5,469 bases of DNA. Source: Methanosarcinales archaeon (GTDB lineage Archaea; Halobacteriota; Methanosarcinia; Methanosarcinales; Methanogasteraceae). The notes beneath the pieces were generated by a model. That model ran no database searches. It saw only the letters and a list, made by a program, of their open reading frames with translations, and had not been told where the DNA came from. A program made the position numbers and the translations under genes. Shown in pieces: positions 1 to 4,887 of the stretch; the stretch's first letter is position 1; every line of letters starts with the position of its first letter. The stretch lies in contig JAUWGA010000120.1 of assembly GCA_030606635.1 (NCBI GenBank), positions 1 to 5,469 of the forward strand, read 5' to 3'.

Positions 1-96
1 GATGACATCGACCCCTTGCTTGGTCGCATTTTCTTTTGCTTCATCGATCGCCGCGAAAAGATAGGGCGGAAGCGCTGTGAGTCTCTTTGCGTACAT
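1..96 (-). CDS. dapL: LL-diaminopimelate aminotransferase, N-terminal fragment (runs off the left edge)
   Basis: The reverse strand from 96 to 1 reads 32 uninterrupted codons beginning MYAKRLTALPPYLFAAID and ending GVDVI at the window edge. This matches the N-terminus of DapL-type class I/II aminotransferases, where a PPYLF..ID segment is followed by GVDVIDLGxGDPD. DapL is a PLP enzyme that aminates tetrahydrodipicolinate to LL-diaminopimelate in lysine biosynthesis, and it occurs in methanogenic archaea. The ATG at 96-94 is supported by an in-frame TAA at 123-121 and by the family's usual start. No Shine-Dalgarno site is visible; a TATA-like box lies about 28 bp upstream, which suggests a leaderless or near-leaderless transcript. 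It is divergent from the SMR transporter gene. The PLP lysine and the rest of the fold lie outside the window, so another aminotransferase of the same family cannot be excluded. Confidence 0.82.
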   Translation of the reverse strand, partial: MYAKRLTALPPYLFAAIDEAKENATKQGVDVI

Positions 97-120
97 ACAA
101 GAATCGAAGTCGCTGATGCC

Positions 121-128
121 TTAATATC
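121..128 (-). promoter_or_regulatory. Putative TATA box of dapL
   Basis: On the reverse strand this reads GATATTAA, an archaeal TATA-like element whose centre is about 28 bp upstream of the dapL ATG. An archaeal TATA box centre normally lies about 25-27 bp before the transcription start, so transcription would begin at or next to the start codon. This is inferred from position and composition only. Confidence 0.45.
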
Positions 129-134
129 TTTGCG

Positions 135-153
135 CTTCTGGGTCTGACAGAAG
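135..153. promoter_or_regulatory. Inverted repeat between two divergent promoters, possible operator
   Basis: CTTCTG (135-140) and CAGAAG (148-153) are perfect inverted 6-bp arms around a 7-nt spacer. A smaller palindrome, TCTG-A-CAGA, sits at 143-151. The dyad lies between the TATA-like boxes of dapL (121-128) and the SMR gene (157-163), so a bound dimer would cover the BRE positions of both promoters. A regulator site is an inference; a 6-bp dyad can arise by chance. Confidence 0.35.
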
Positions 154-156
154 AAC

Positions 157-163
157 ATATTAA
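157..163 (+). promoter_or_regulatory. Putative TATA box of the SMR transporter gene
   Basis: ATATTAA is centred at 160, 27 bp before the ATG at 187, the spacing expected if transcription starts at or very near the start codon. A purine-rich GAAGAA just upstream (150-155) could act as a BRE. A GGAG at 170-173 is 13 nt from the ATG, too far to be a convincing Shine-Dalgarno site. Confidence 0.45.
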
Positions 164-186
164 CACTTTGGAGACTATAACCAACG

Positions 187-510
187 ATGCAATGGTTACT
201 TCTCGCATTAGGAATTATCATGGAGGTCTGCGGCACCACCTGTATGAAGCTCTCCGATGGCTTCTCGAACCTTGTTCCCTCTGTTCTCACCTTCGTCTTC
301 TGGGGAATCGCATTTACCATCTTTATATTTGTCTTAAAGACATTTGACCTCAGTTTCGCCTACGCTGTGTGGGTTGGATCAGGGATTGTGATCGTGAGCC
401 TCATCGGCATCCTGTACTTCAAAGAACCCGCAAATGCCTTGAAGATCTTTTCAATAGTCCTGATTGCGATAGGCGTTACCGGCCTCAGTCTGAGCGATCT
501 GATCCGCTGA
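187..510 (+). CDS. Small multidrug resistance (SMR) family transporter, EmrE/Qac-like
   Basis: The 107-residue product has the length and four-helix layout of the SMR family: hydrophobic segments at about 3-20, 31-51, 56-77 and 85-103. SMR proteins act in the cytoplasmic membrane as dual-topology homodimers that exchange protons for cationic drugs or metabolites. Glu13 in TM1 corresponds to the essential Glu14 of EmrE. Pro31, Tyr59, Trp62, Gly64 and Gly66 match EmrE Pro32, Tyr60, Trp63, Gly65 and Gly67 with a constant offset of one. The TM1 motif EVCGTTCMK resembles EmrE/Qac proteins rather than the guanidinium exporter (Gdx/SugE) type, which has a WAVGLK-like segment there. The ATG is fixed by an in-frame TAA at 178-180. 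The gene stands alone, divergent from dapL and convergent with gatD. The true substrate cannot be read from sequence. Confidence 0.93.
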   Translation: MQWLLLALGIIMEVCGTTCMKLSDGFSNLVPSVLTFVFWGIAFTIFIFVLKTFDLSFAYAVWVGSGIVIVSLIGILYFKEPANALKIFSIVLIAIGVTGLSLSDLIR

Positions 511-561
511 TGTTATGTTGATCAAGCGTCCATGGGCATGGGCGCCACGTAGTCCCCATCC

Positions 562-574
562 GCAGCTCCGCTGC
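562..574. terminator. Small hairpin between convergent SMR and gatD genes, possible terminator
   Basis: GCAG (562-565) and CTGC (571-574) form a 4-bp stem with a 5-nt loop, 2 nt beyond the gatD stop on the reverse strand. No T-rich tract follows on either strand, and archaeal termination usually relies on U-tracts, so this is weak. The rest of 511-576 shows nothing recognisable. Confidence 0.15.
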
Positions 575-576
575 TA

Positions 577-1833
577 TTAGTCGTACCCAGAACTCCCACT
601 GATCTCTCCGGCGATGTTCTCGGTCATCTTCGCACAGATCTCATCGTACTTCCACCCCTGCCCGAGCGACCACATCAGTTTCACGAGTGCGACTTCGGGA
701 AGCATGTCTTCAGCCTCGATTGCGCCTGCGTTTAACATATCCCGTCCGGTATCATAGACCCGGTCGCATATCCTTCCGTTTAAGCACTGGGACGTGATCA
801 CGACAGGGATGCCCACGGATGCCGCGTACTCGATTAATTCGATCCAGTCGGAAGCGACATGCCCAAGCCCGGTGCCCTCGATAACGATTCCCCGATATCC
901 TGAAAAACTGCAGAACCTGAGGAGTTCAGGGCTCGCTCCTGGTATATACTTGAGAAGCGCACACTTCTGCTCCATACTGTCACGAAGTACAAGTCCCCGC
1001 TCCCCCCTCCTTATGTAGTCGGTAAACGTCCTGATCTCGCACTGCGGATAATCGATACTGCCGATGGGTGACGCGTTGATCGACTTAAACGCATCCCTTC
1101 GTGAGGTGTGCATCTTCCGAACCCGTGTTCCGCGGTGGATCAGGCAGAAGTCGTCTGACGTGCTCCCGTGCATGACCACGCAGACCTCCGCGATGTCGCT
1201 TACCGCAACCGATGCGGCACAGATCGCGTTCATCGCATTGTCGCTTGAGGGTCGGTCGGCGCTGCGCTGCGAACCCACGAGAACGATCGGGACCGGGGTC
1301 TCGATCATGAATGACAGCGCTGCCGCTGTATATCCCATGGTGTCGGTGCCGTGCGTCACGATCACGCCATCTACTCCGTTCTCGATCTCTTCTGCGATGG
1401 CGCGCGCAAGTTCGACCCAGTACTCGGCACGCATGTTCTCTGAGAGGATGTTGTAGACGACCCTTGAGCGGTAGTTTGCGATCTTTCGCAACTCCGGTAT
1501 CGCATCGAGGACATCCTCTGCCGTGAACTGGGCAGTAACCGCTCCTGTGCGGTAATCGACCCTGCTTGCGATGGTTCCACCAGTCGAGAGTATCGCAACG
1601 GTTGGTAGATCGTCCCTCTCAGCCCATTCTTCCCGCTTTCCTTCTCTTTCGGATTCTCCGGATCCGGGCGCTCTTTTCCCGACTAGTTCGATCTGCGCGC
1701 CACTGTCCACTCCGACGTTGTAACCGTTATCCAGTTTGATCACGATCCGACCGGTGGTGCTTGGCATCAACACGCCTTCGTACGTCACGCAATCGGTTAT
1801 AACGCGCACCCGGTCGCCTTGTTCCGGCTCCAT
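577..1833 (-). CDS. gatD: Glutamyl-tRNA(Gln) amidotransferase subunit D
   Basis: GatD is the asparaginase-like glutaminase subunit of the archaeal GatDE complex. It frees ammonia from glutamine, and GatE uses it to convert Glu-tRNA(Gln) to Gln-tRNA(Gln) in the cytoplasm. The 418-residue product has a small N-terminal domain (about 1-53, beginning GDRVRV), a charged linker (about 54-75) and the asparaginase domain (about 76-410). STGGTIAS (83-90) and HGTDTM (161-166) are the two signature motifs. Thr87, Thr163, Asp164 and Lys240 fit the catalytic tetrad, each 14 residues lower than Thr101, Thr177, Asp178 and Lys254 recalled for the Methanothermobacter enzyme. The N-terminal domain and linker separate it from a plain type I asparaginase. 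The ATG at 1833 is the first possible start, as an in-frame TGA lies three codons upstream. It follows the UPF0147 gene by 25 bp, so the two are probably cotranscribed. gatE is not in the window. Confidence 0.95.
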   Translation of the reverse strand: MEPEQGDRVRVITDCVTYEGVLMPSTTGRIVIKLDNGYNVGVDSGAQIELVGKRAPGSGESEREGKREEWAERDDLPTVAILSTGGTIASRVDYRTGAVTAQFTAEDVLDAIPELRKIANYRSRVVYNILSENMRAEYWVELARAIAEEIENGVDGVIVTHGTDTMGYTAAALSFMIETPVPIVLVGSQRSADRPSSDNAMNAICAASVAVSDIAEVCVVMHGSTSDDFCLIHRGTRVRKMHTSRRDAFKSINASPIGSIDYPQCEIRTFTDYIRRGERGLVLRDSMEQKCALLKYIPGASPELLRFCSFSGYRGIVIEGTGLGHVASDWIELIEYAASVGIPVVITSQCLNGRICDRVYDTGRDMLNAGAIEAEDMLPEVALVKLMWSLGQGWKYDEICAKMTENIAGEISGSSGYD

Positions 1834-1858
1834 AGTAGATCAATCCCCAATCATGCAA

Positions 1859-2131
1859 TCACTCTTCAACTGCAATCATCTCAAACTGGCTTGCAAGATT
1901 CCAGACGAGAGTGCGAGTATGCATCGGCATGTTCGGGTCATTTGTGATCTTATTTAGGATATTAAGGCTGGTTGCAGCACGGAATGAGATTGATTCATTT
2001 TCATTTGATAAATTTTTCTTTATTTCGTCTGCTGCATGCCGTATATTTCGGGGCACCGATGTATCGTTCAGGATAGTATCCAGAATAATATTACATTGTT
2101 CAACTGTTTCTTTGATCGACATGGGCATCAT
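1859..2131 (-). CDS. UPF0147 family protein
   Basis: A 90-residue helical protein matching the archaeal UPF0147 family, whose members are roughly 85-95 residues and have no established function. Family-like segments are DTSVPRNIRHAAD (23-35) and NDPNMPMHTRTLVW (64-77). The frame stays open to an ATG at 2221, but homologues begin near MSIKE, and the extra 30 residues would cross the divergent promoter region. I therefore start at the ATG at 2131; ATGs at 2128 and 2122 are equally possible and would give 89 or 87 residues. The protein contains an internal repeat with a 42-residue period: IL-x2-I-x-ND-x2-[VM]-P-x3-R at 16-31 and 58-73. The DNA is more AT-rich than gatD downstream. It lies 25 bp ahead of gatD on the same strand, and divergent from the zinc ribbon gene. 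The family call is firm; the role is unknown. Confidence 0.85.
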   Translation of the reverse strand: MMPMSIKETVEQCNIILDTILNDTSVPRNIRHAADEIKKNLSNENESISFRAATSLNILNKITNDPNMPMHTRTLVWNLASQFEMIAVEE

Positions 2132-2148
2132 CCATATTCCAATCTGTA

Positions 2149-2163
2149 TGTGGTATATCCACA
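2149..2163. promoter_or_regulatory. Dyad TGTGG-N5-CCACA in the UPF0147/zinc ribbon divergent spacer
   Basis: Perfect 5-bp inverted arms, TGTGG (2149-2153) and CCACA (2159-2163), flank TATAT. It lies 18-32 bp upstream of the UPF0147 ATG at 2131, between that start and the shared TATA element. It could be an operator. On the reverse strand its core GGATATACC could instead serve as a UPF0147 TATA box, centred 25 bp before the ATG at 2131. The two readings cannot be separated from sequence alone. Confidence 0.3.
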
Positions 2164-2170
2164 CCATATC

Positions 2171-2180
2171 ATATTTAAAG
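2171..2180. promoter_or_regulatory. TATA element, possibly bidirectional, between UPF0147 and zinc ribbon genes
   Basis: ATATTTAAAG on the + strand reads CTTTAAATAT on the - strand, a good archaeal TATA box in both directions. Its centre (about 2175) is 27 bp before the zinc ribbon ATG at 2202, fitting a leaderless start there. It is 44 bp before the UPF0147 ATG at 2131, which would leave a leader of about 17-19 nt. The match to the zinc ribbon gene is better. Confidence 0.5.
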
Positions 2181-2201
2181 ATGGGTGATCTATAGGGGGT
2201 C

Positions 2202-2567
2202 ATGGATGAGATCGATGCCATGTCCAGATTGCTCGAACTTGGCGGGACGATGCTCGCAGAGCACTGCCGCCGCTGCGGTGCGCCGCTGTTTCGGTATCAA
2301 GGAAATGTCGGCTGCCCGATCTGCGATTTCAAGATGGTGGAGCAGGAAATGGGTGAAGTTAGCAGAGCGCGAGAAGATAGGAACGAGAAGCGCGAGCCGG
2401 GAGCCGGGATTGCGGCGGGGGCATCACCGCTTGGAAGAATCATCTCGGATAAGATCGCGGGGATCGCTGCTGATATGCAGAGCGAGACCGATCTGGGTCG
2501 CATTAGAGACCAGATGGATTGCATCGAGCGTGGGATCAAGATTCTCGGTATGCTTGGTCCGGATTGA
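2202..2567 (+). CDS. Zinc ribbon protein of the Sjogren/scleroderma autoantigen 1 (p27) family
   Basis: The 121-residue product carries a four-cysteine zinc ribbon: Cys22-x2-Cys25 and Cys38-x2-Cys41, in the context LLELGGTMLAEHC followed by GAPLF and GCPIC. That context is typical of the archaeal relatives of human p27/SSSCA1 (ZNRD2), family Auto_anti-p27. Residues 45-85 are hydrophilic and probably partly helical. Residues about 86-121 form a second helical segment ending IERGIKILGML. No enzymatic motif is visible; the family has no settled molecular function in archaea. The ATG at 2202 follows an in-frame TAG at 2193-2195. A second in-frame ATG at 2220 would still keep the zinc ribbon. AGGGGGT at 2194-2200 is too close to the ATG to be a normal Shine-Dalgarno site, while the TATA element 27 bp upstream favours a leaderless message. 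It is divergent from UPF0147-gatD. Confidence 0.85.
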   Translation: MDEIDAMSRLLELGGTMLAEHCRRCGAPLFRYQGNVGCPICDFKMVEQEMGEVSRAREDRNEKREPGAGIAAGASPLGRIISDKIAGIAADMQSETDLGRIRDQMDCIERGIKILGMLGPD

Positions 2568-2692
2568 GTGACTGTCCGTCACAGCTGTCTGGTTGAGGGC
2601 GCGGACGGTTTCGGATCTGTATGGGGTGGTGGATAGCCAATTCTCGGATGGAGCGGTATCTGATGCGATAAAAAATATGTAGAGGTGTGTAA
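2568..2692. other. Intergenic spacer with a short hairpin
   Basis: A 125-bp gap between the zinc ribbon gene and the downstream operon. GTGAC (2568-2572) and GTCAC (2578-2582) form a 5-bp stem with a 5-nt loop starting at the base after the stop codon, but no T-tract follows. The AT-rich ATAAAAAATATG (2668-2679) is only about 20 bp from the next ATG and directly precedes its Shine-Dalgarno site, so it is a poor TATA candidate for that start. No ORF with family resemblance was seen here. Whether the operon has its own promoter in this gap or is read through from 2202 is unclear. Confidence 0.4.
2682..2687 (+). promoter_or_regulatory. Shine-Dalgarno site of the metallo-beta-lactamase-fold gene
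   Basis: GAGGTG lies 5 nt before the ATG at 2693 and is complementary to the usual archaeal 16S 3' end. It is the clearest ribosome binding site in the window. An in-frame TAA directly before the ATG (2690-2692) also fixes this start. Its presence implies a leadered transcript, unlike the neighbouring genes. Confidence 0.7.
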
Positions 2693-3361
2693 ATGAAACT
2701 CACAACAGTCTACGATAATGAGGTATATCCGGAGGCGTCTGCCACTGGACTTACGAGCGAATGGGGATTCTCCTGCCTGATAGAGGTATCCGGTGAGCGG
2801 ATACTCTTTGATACCGGCGGGGACGGATCGATTTTGCTACGCAACATGGAAAGACTGGAAATTGACCCTGAAGACCTTGCAACGATCGTGCTCTCGCATG
2901 AACACTGGGATCACACAGGCGGCTTGTCCGACATCCTCAGGACGAACCGCGATGCCGAGGTCTATCTGCTGGCGTCATTTTCGGAGCCGTTTAAGAATAA
3001 GATCAAAAATCCAGTGATAGAGGTACAAGAACCAGCAAAGATGTGCGATCGGGTGTATACCACCGGAGAACTTGGCACATCCATAAAGGAGCAGTCGCTG
3101 GTGCTGGAAACGAAAAGTGGTACGGTCGTCGTCACAGGATGCGCACACCCCGGAATTGGGGCGATCATGGACGCAGCATCCGGATTCGGGAAGATATGCG
3201 GAATCATCGGAGGATTTCACGGGTTTAGCGATTATCACCTGCTAAATGGTGTAAAGTTCCTCTCTCCGTGTCACTGCACCCAGCATCTAAGCGAGATCGC
3301 ATCGGGATTCCCGGACGCATACCGTAAGAACGGTGTCGGTAGGGTGTTTACCTTTGAGTAA
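2693..3361 (+). CDS. Metallo-beta-lactamase-fold hydrolase, COG1237 / MJ0301-like
   Basis: The 222-residue protein has the metal-binding signature HEHWDH at 69-74 followed by TGG, preceded by the fold's LFDTGGDG strand-loop (38-45). Further ligand-type motifs are TGCAHPG (148-154), GGFHGF (173-178) and SPCHCTQH (191-198). These motifs and the start, MKLTTVYDNEVY, match COG1237. That group is often labelled 7,8-dihydropterin-6-methyl-4-(beta-D-ribofuranosyl)aminobenzene 5'-phosphate synthase after the Methanocaldococcus protein MJ0301. That label concerns methanopterin biosynthesis; applying it here would be transfer by family only. The protein is on the short side for the group and lacks a signal peptide, so it is probably cytoplasmic. 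It is the first gene of a three-gene operon: the radical SAM gene starts 1 nt after its stop. The fold is sure, the substrate is not. Confidence 0.9.
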   Translation: MKLTTVYDNEVYPEASATGLTSEWGFSCLIEVSGERILFDTGGDGSILLRNMERLEIDPEDLATIVLSHEHWDHTGGLSDILRTNRDAEVYLLASFSEPFKNKIKNPVIEVQEPAKMCDRVYTTGELGTSIKEQSLVLETKSGTVVVTGCAHPGIGAIMDAASGFGKICGIIGGFHGFSDYHLLNGVKFLSPCHCTQHLSEIASGFPDAYRKNGVGRVFTFE

Positions 3362-3362
3362 C

Positions 3363-4268
3363 ATGAGCCACCTATTTGGTCCTGTACCGTCCCGCAGGCT
3401 CGGGCGGTCGCTTGGTCTGGATATCACGCCGTACAAGACCTGTACGTTCGATTGCGTCTACTGCCAGCTCGGACGAACCACGAACAAGACTGTGCAGAGG
3501 CGGGATTATATTGCGAAAGATTCGATCTTATGTGGGCTGCGGGATTTCTTATCAGAGGGGGAGGAGGACGTCGATTATATCACTTTTGCCGGCTCAGGGG
3601 AGCCGACACTTCATTCGGGGATCGGCGAGATGATCGATGCGATCAAGACGATGACCGATATCCCTGTTGTGGTGATCACCAACGGATCACTCTTGTTCCG
3701 GGAAGATGTGAGATGCGATCTCTCAAACGCTGATGTCGTGCTGCCATCGCTGGATGCTGCCACCATTTCCGCGTTTCGTGCTGTGAATCAGCCGCACGAG
3801 AGTCTTTCGGTGGACCGTATCATTGAAGGACTCAGGATGTTTCGGGAGGTGTTTAGTGGCGAGTTCCGTCTCGAGATCATGTTCGTGCGGGGTGTAAACG
3901 ACGGAACTGACGAAATAACGGCGCTTTCGGATGCAATCTCCGTAATCGACCCTGACCGGGTTCAGTTAAATACTGTTGTGCGACCGCCACGGGGGGATGT
4001 GCTGCCTGTGGATGAGGAGGGGATGGTGCGGATACGGGAGGCGTTTGGCGGGAATTTTGATGTCGAGATCATCGCGGAGAAGCGGATCGAGGTTCGTGCG
4101 GATATCCTGCCGCTTTTGGAACGGAGACCGCTTACGCTGGATCAGATTGCCGGCTCACTCGGGATGCACCGGAACGAGGCGGCGAAGTATCTGCGGGAAC
4201 TTGCAGAGCAAGGCGCGGTCGTCGAGACTGTGCACAGGGATAAACGGTACTTTGGGGTGAAGATATGA
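3363..4268 (+). CDS. Radical SAM protein with C-terminal winged-helix domain (COG0731-like)
   Basis: The 301-residue product has the radical SAM cluster motif C27-x3-C31-x2-C34 (CTFDCVYC), which holds a [4Fe-4S] cluster for cleaving S-adenosylmethionine. GSGEPTL (77-83) is the SAM-binding GGEP-type motif. The N-terminus GPVPSRRLGRSLGLD is typical of the COG0731 Fe-S oxidoreductases. Only two other cysteines are present (Cys57 and one in VRCDL), so there is no sign of a second cluster. Residues about 252-301 look like a winged helix: LTLDQIAGSLGM as the first helices, then NEAAKYLRELAEQGAVV and a short wing. The frame is open from 3333, but I start at 3363, since homologues begin near MSHLFGPVPS and this ATG is 1 nt after the upstream stop, favouring translational coupling. 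The last base overlaps the DUF1847 start (ATGA). The reaction and substrate are unknown. Confidence 0.9.
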   Translation: MSHLFGPVPSRRLGRSLGLDITPYKTCTFDCVYCQLGRTTNKTVQRRDYIAKDSILCGLRDFLSEGEEDVDYITFAGSGEPTLHSGIGEMIDAIKTMTDIPVVVITNGSLLFREDVRCDLSNADVVLPSLDAATISAFRAVNQPHESLSVDRIIEGLRMFREVFSGEFRLEIMFVRGVNDGTDEITALSDAISVIDPDRVQLNTVVRPPRGDVLPVDEEGMVRIREAFGGNFDVEIIAEKRIEVRADILPLLERRPLTLDQIAGSLGMHRNEAAKYLRELAEQGAVVETVHRDKRYFGVKI

Positions 4269-4837
4269 AATGCGCTCTCTGTGACAGCAAGGACTGCCGG
4301 CAGGGCAAAAACTGCACGAAAACAGCGACAGACATCGACTATGCGCCCGCAAAGAAGACGATGCGGATCGCTTCCGAAGTCGAATCGAGGTACATGGAAC
4401 TCACACGCCTCGAAGAACTGATCCTCTTCTGCAAAAAGATGAAATTCAAGAGAGTCGGGATTGCTTTCTGTATCGGGCTTTCTGCAGAAGCGAAAATCGT
4501 GCATGAGATCCTTACGCGGGATTTTGAGGTGCATTCGGTCTGCTGCAAGGTCGGCGGGACTGACAAAGGCGATCTCGGGCTTGTGAAGATCAGGGACCCC
4601 GGAGCGCATGAGACGATGTGTAATCCGCTTGGGCAGGCAGCGATTCTGAATGCGGAGGGAACCGCGTTAAATATCATAATAGGGCTCTGCATCGGGCACG
4701 ACATACTCTTTACGGAATACTCTGATGCGCCTGTGACCACACTTGCGGTGAAGGATCGTGTGCTTGCGCACAATCCGCTTGGTGCTGTGTATTCGAGGTA
4801 TTATCTGGCGAATGTGTTTGGGATGGAGTCAAGGTAA
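4265..4837 (+). CDS. DUF1847 family putative metal-binding protein
   Basis: The 190-residue protein starts with a cysteine cluster, C3-x2-C6-x4-C11-x5-C17, likely to bind a metal or Fe-S cluster. The rest resembles DUF1847 (COG4887), conserved in archaea and anaerobic bacteria with no known function. Two halves show related motifs: CIGLS (69-73) then CNPLG (119-123), and CIGHD (142-146) then HNPLG (169-173). A Cys-Cys pair lies at 93-94 before KVGGTDKGD. The regular strand-helix pattern suggests an alpha/beta core, and no membrane segment or signal peptide is seen. The ATG overlaps the radical SAM stop by 4 nt (ATGA at 4265-4268), which is strong evidence for coupled translation and a shared role. 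The reading frame is complete. Family assignment is by remembered resemblance; a metal role is inferred from the cysteines. Confidence 0.82.
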   Translation: MKCALCDSKDCRQGKNCTKTATDIDYAPAKKTMRIASEVESRYMELTRLEELILFCKKMKFKRVGIAFCIGLSAEAKIVHEILTRDFEVHSVCCKVGGTDKGDLGLVKIRDPGAHETMCNPLGQAAILNAEGTALNIIIGLCIGHDILFTEYSDAPVTTLAVKDRVLAHNPLGAVYSRYYLANVFGMESR

Positions 4838-4857
4838 TATGGTCAATTTTCGTGCAG

Positions 4858-4866
4858 TTTAAGTAT
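4858..4866 (+). promoter_or_regulatory. Putative TATA box of the AAA ATPase gene
   Basis: TTTAAGTAT is centred at 4862, 26 bp before the ATG at 4888, with no Shine-Dalgarno site in between. This fits an independent, leaderless transcript for the ATPase rather than read-through from the DUF1847 operon. A short T-run (4847-4850) after the DUF1847 stop could help end the upstream transcript, but it is too short to call. Confidence 0.45.
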
Positions 4867-4887
4867 CCTCGAGACAAATAGCCACAC

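Noticed and set aside
1064..1456. 130-residue + strand reading frame inside gatD
   Set aside because: Antisense to a confident gene, with no family resemblance, no promoter and the pattern of a shadow frame.
2132..2221. N-terminal extension of UPF0147 to the ATG at 2221
   Set aside because: It would add 30 residues not typical of the family, overlap the zinc ribbon gene start and cover the TATA element and dyad.
2568..2582. GTGAC/GTCAC hairpin as a terminator of the zinc ribbon gene
   Set aside because: The stem is only 5 bp and no T-rich tract follows, so it is kept only as a note in the spacer entry.
2668..2679. ATAAAAAATATG as TATA box of the operon
   Set aside because: Transcription would begin at or after the ATG at 2693 and would exclude the clear GAGGTG site at 2682-2687 from the message.
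3333..3362. Earlier ATG for the radical SAM gene
   Set aside because: It lies inside the metallo-beta-lactamase gene and adds ten residues ahead of the usual family start MSHLFGPVPS.
4142..4609. 155-residue - strand reading frame across the radical SAM and DUF1847 genes
   Set aside because: Antisense to two overlapping confident genes; the composition is that of a complementary-strand shadow.
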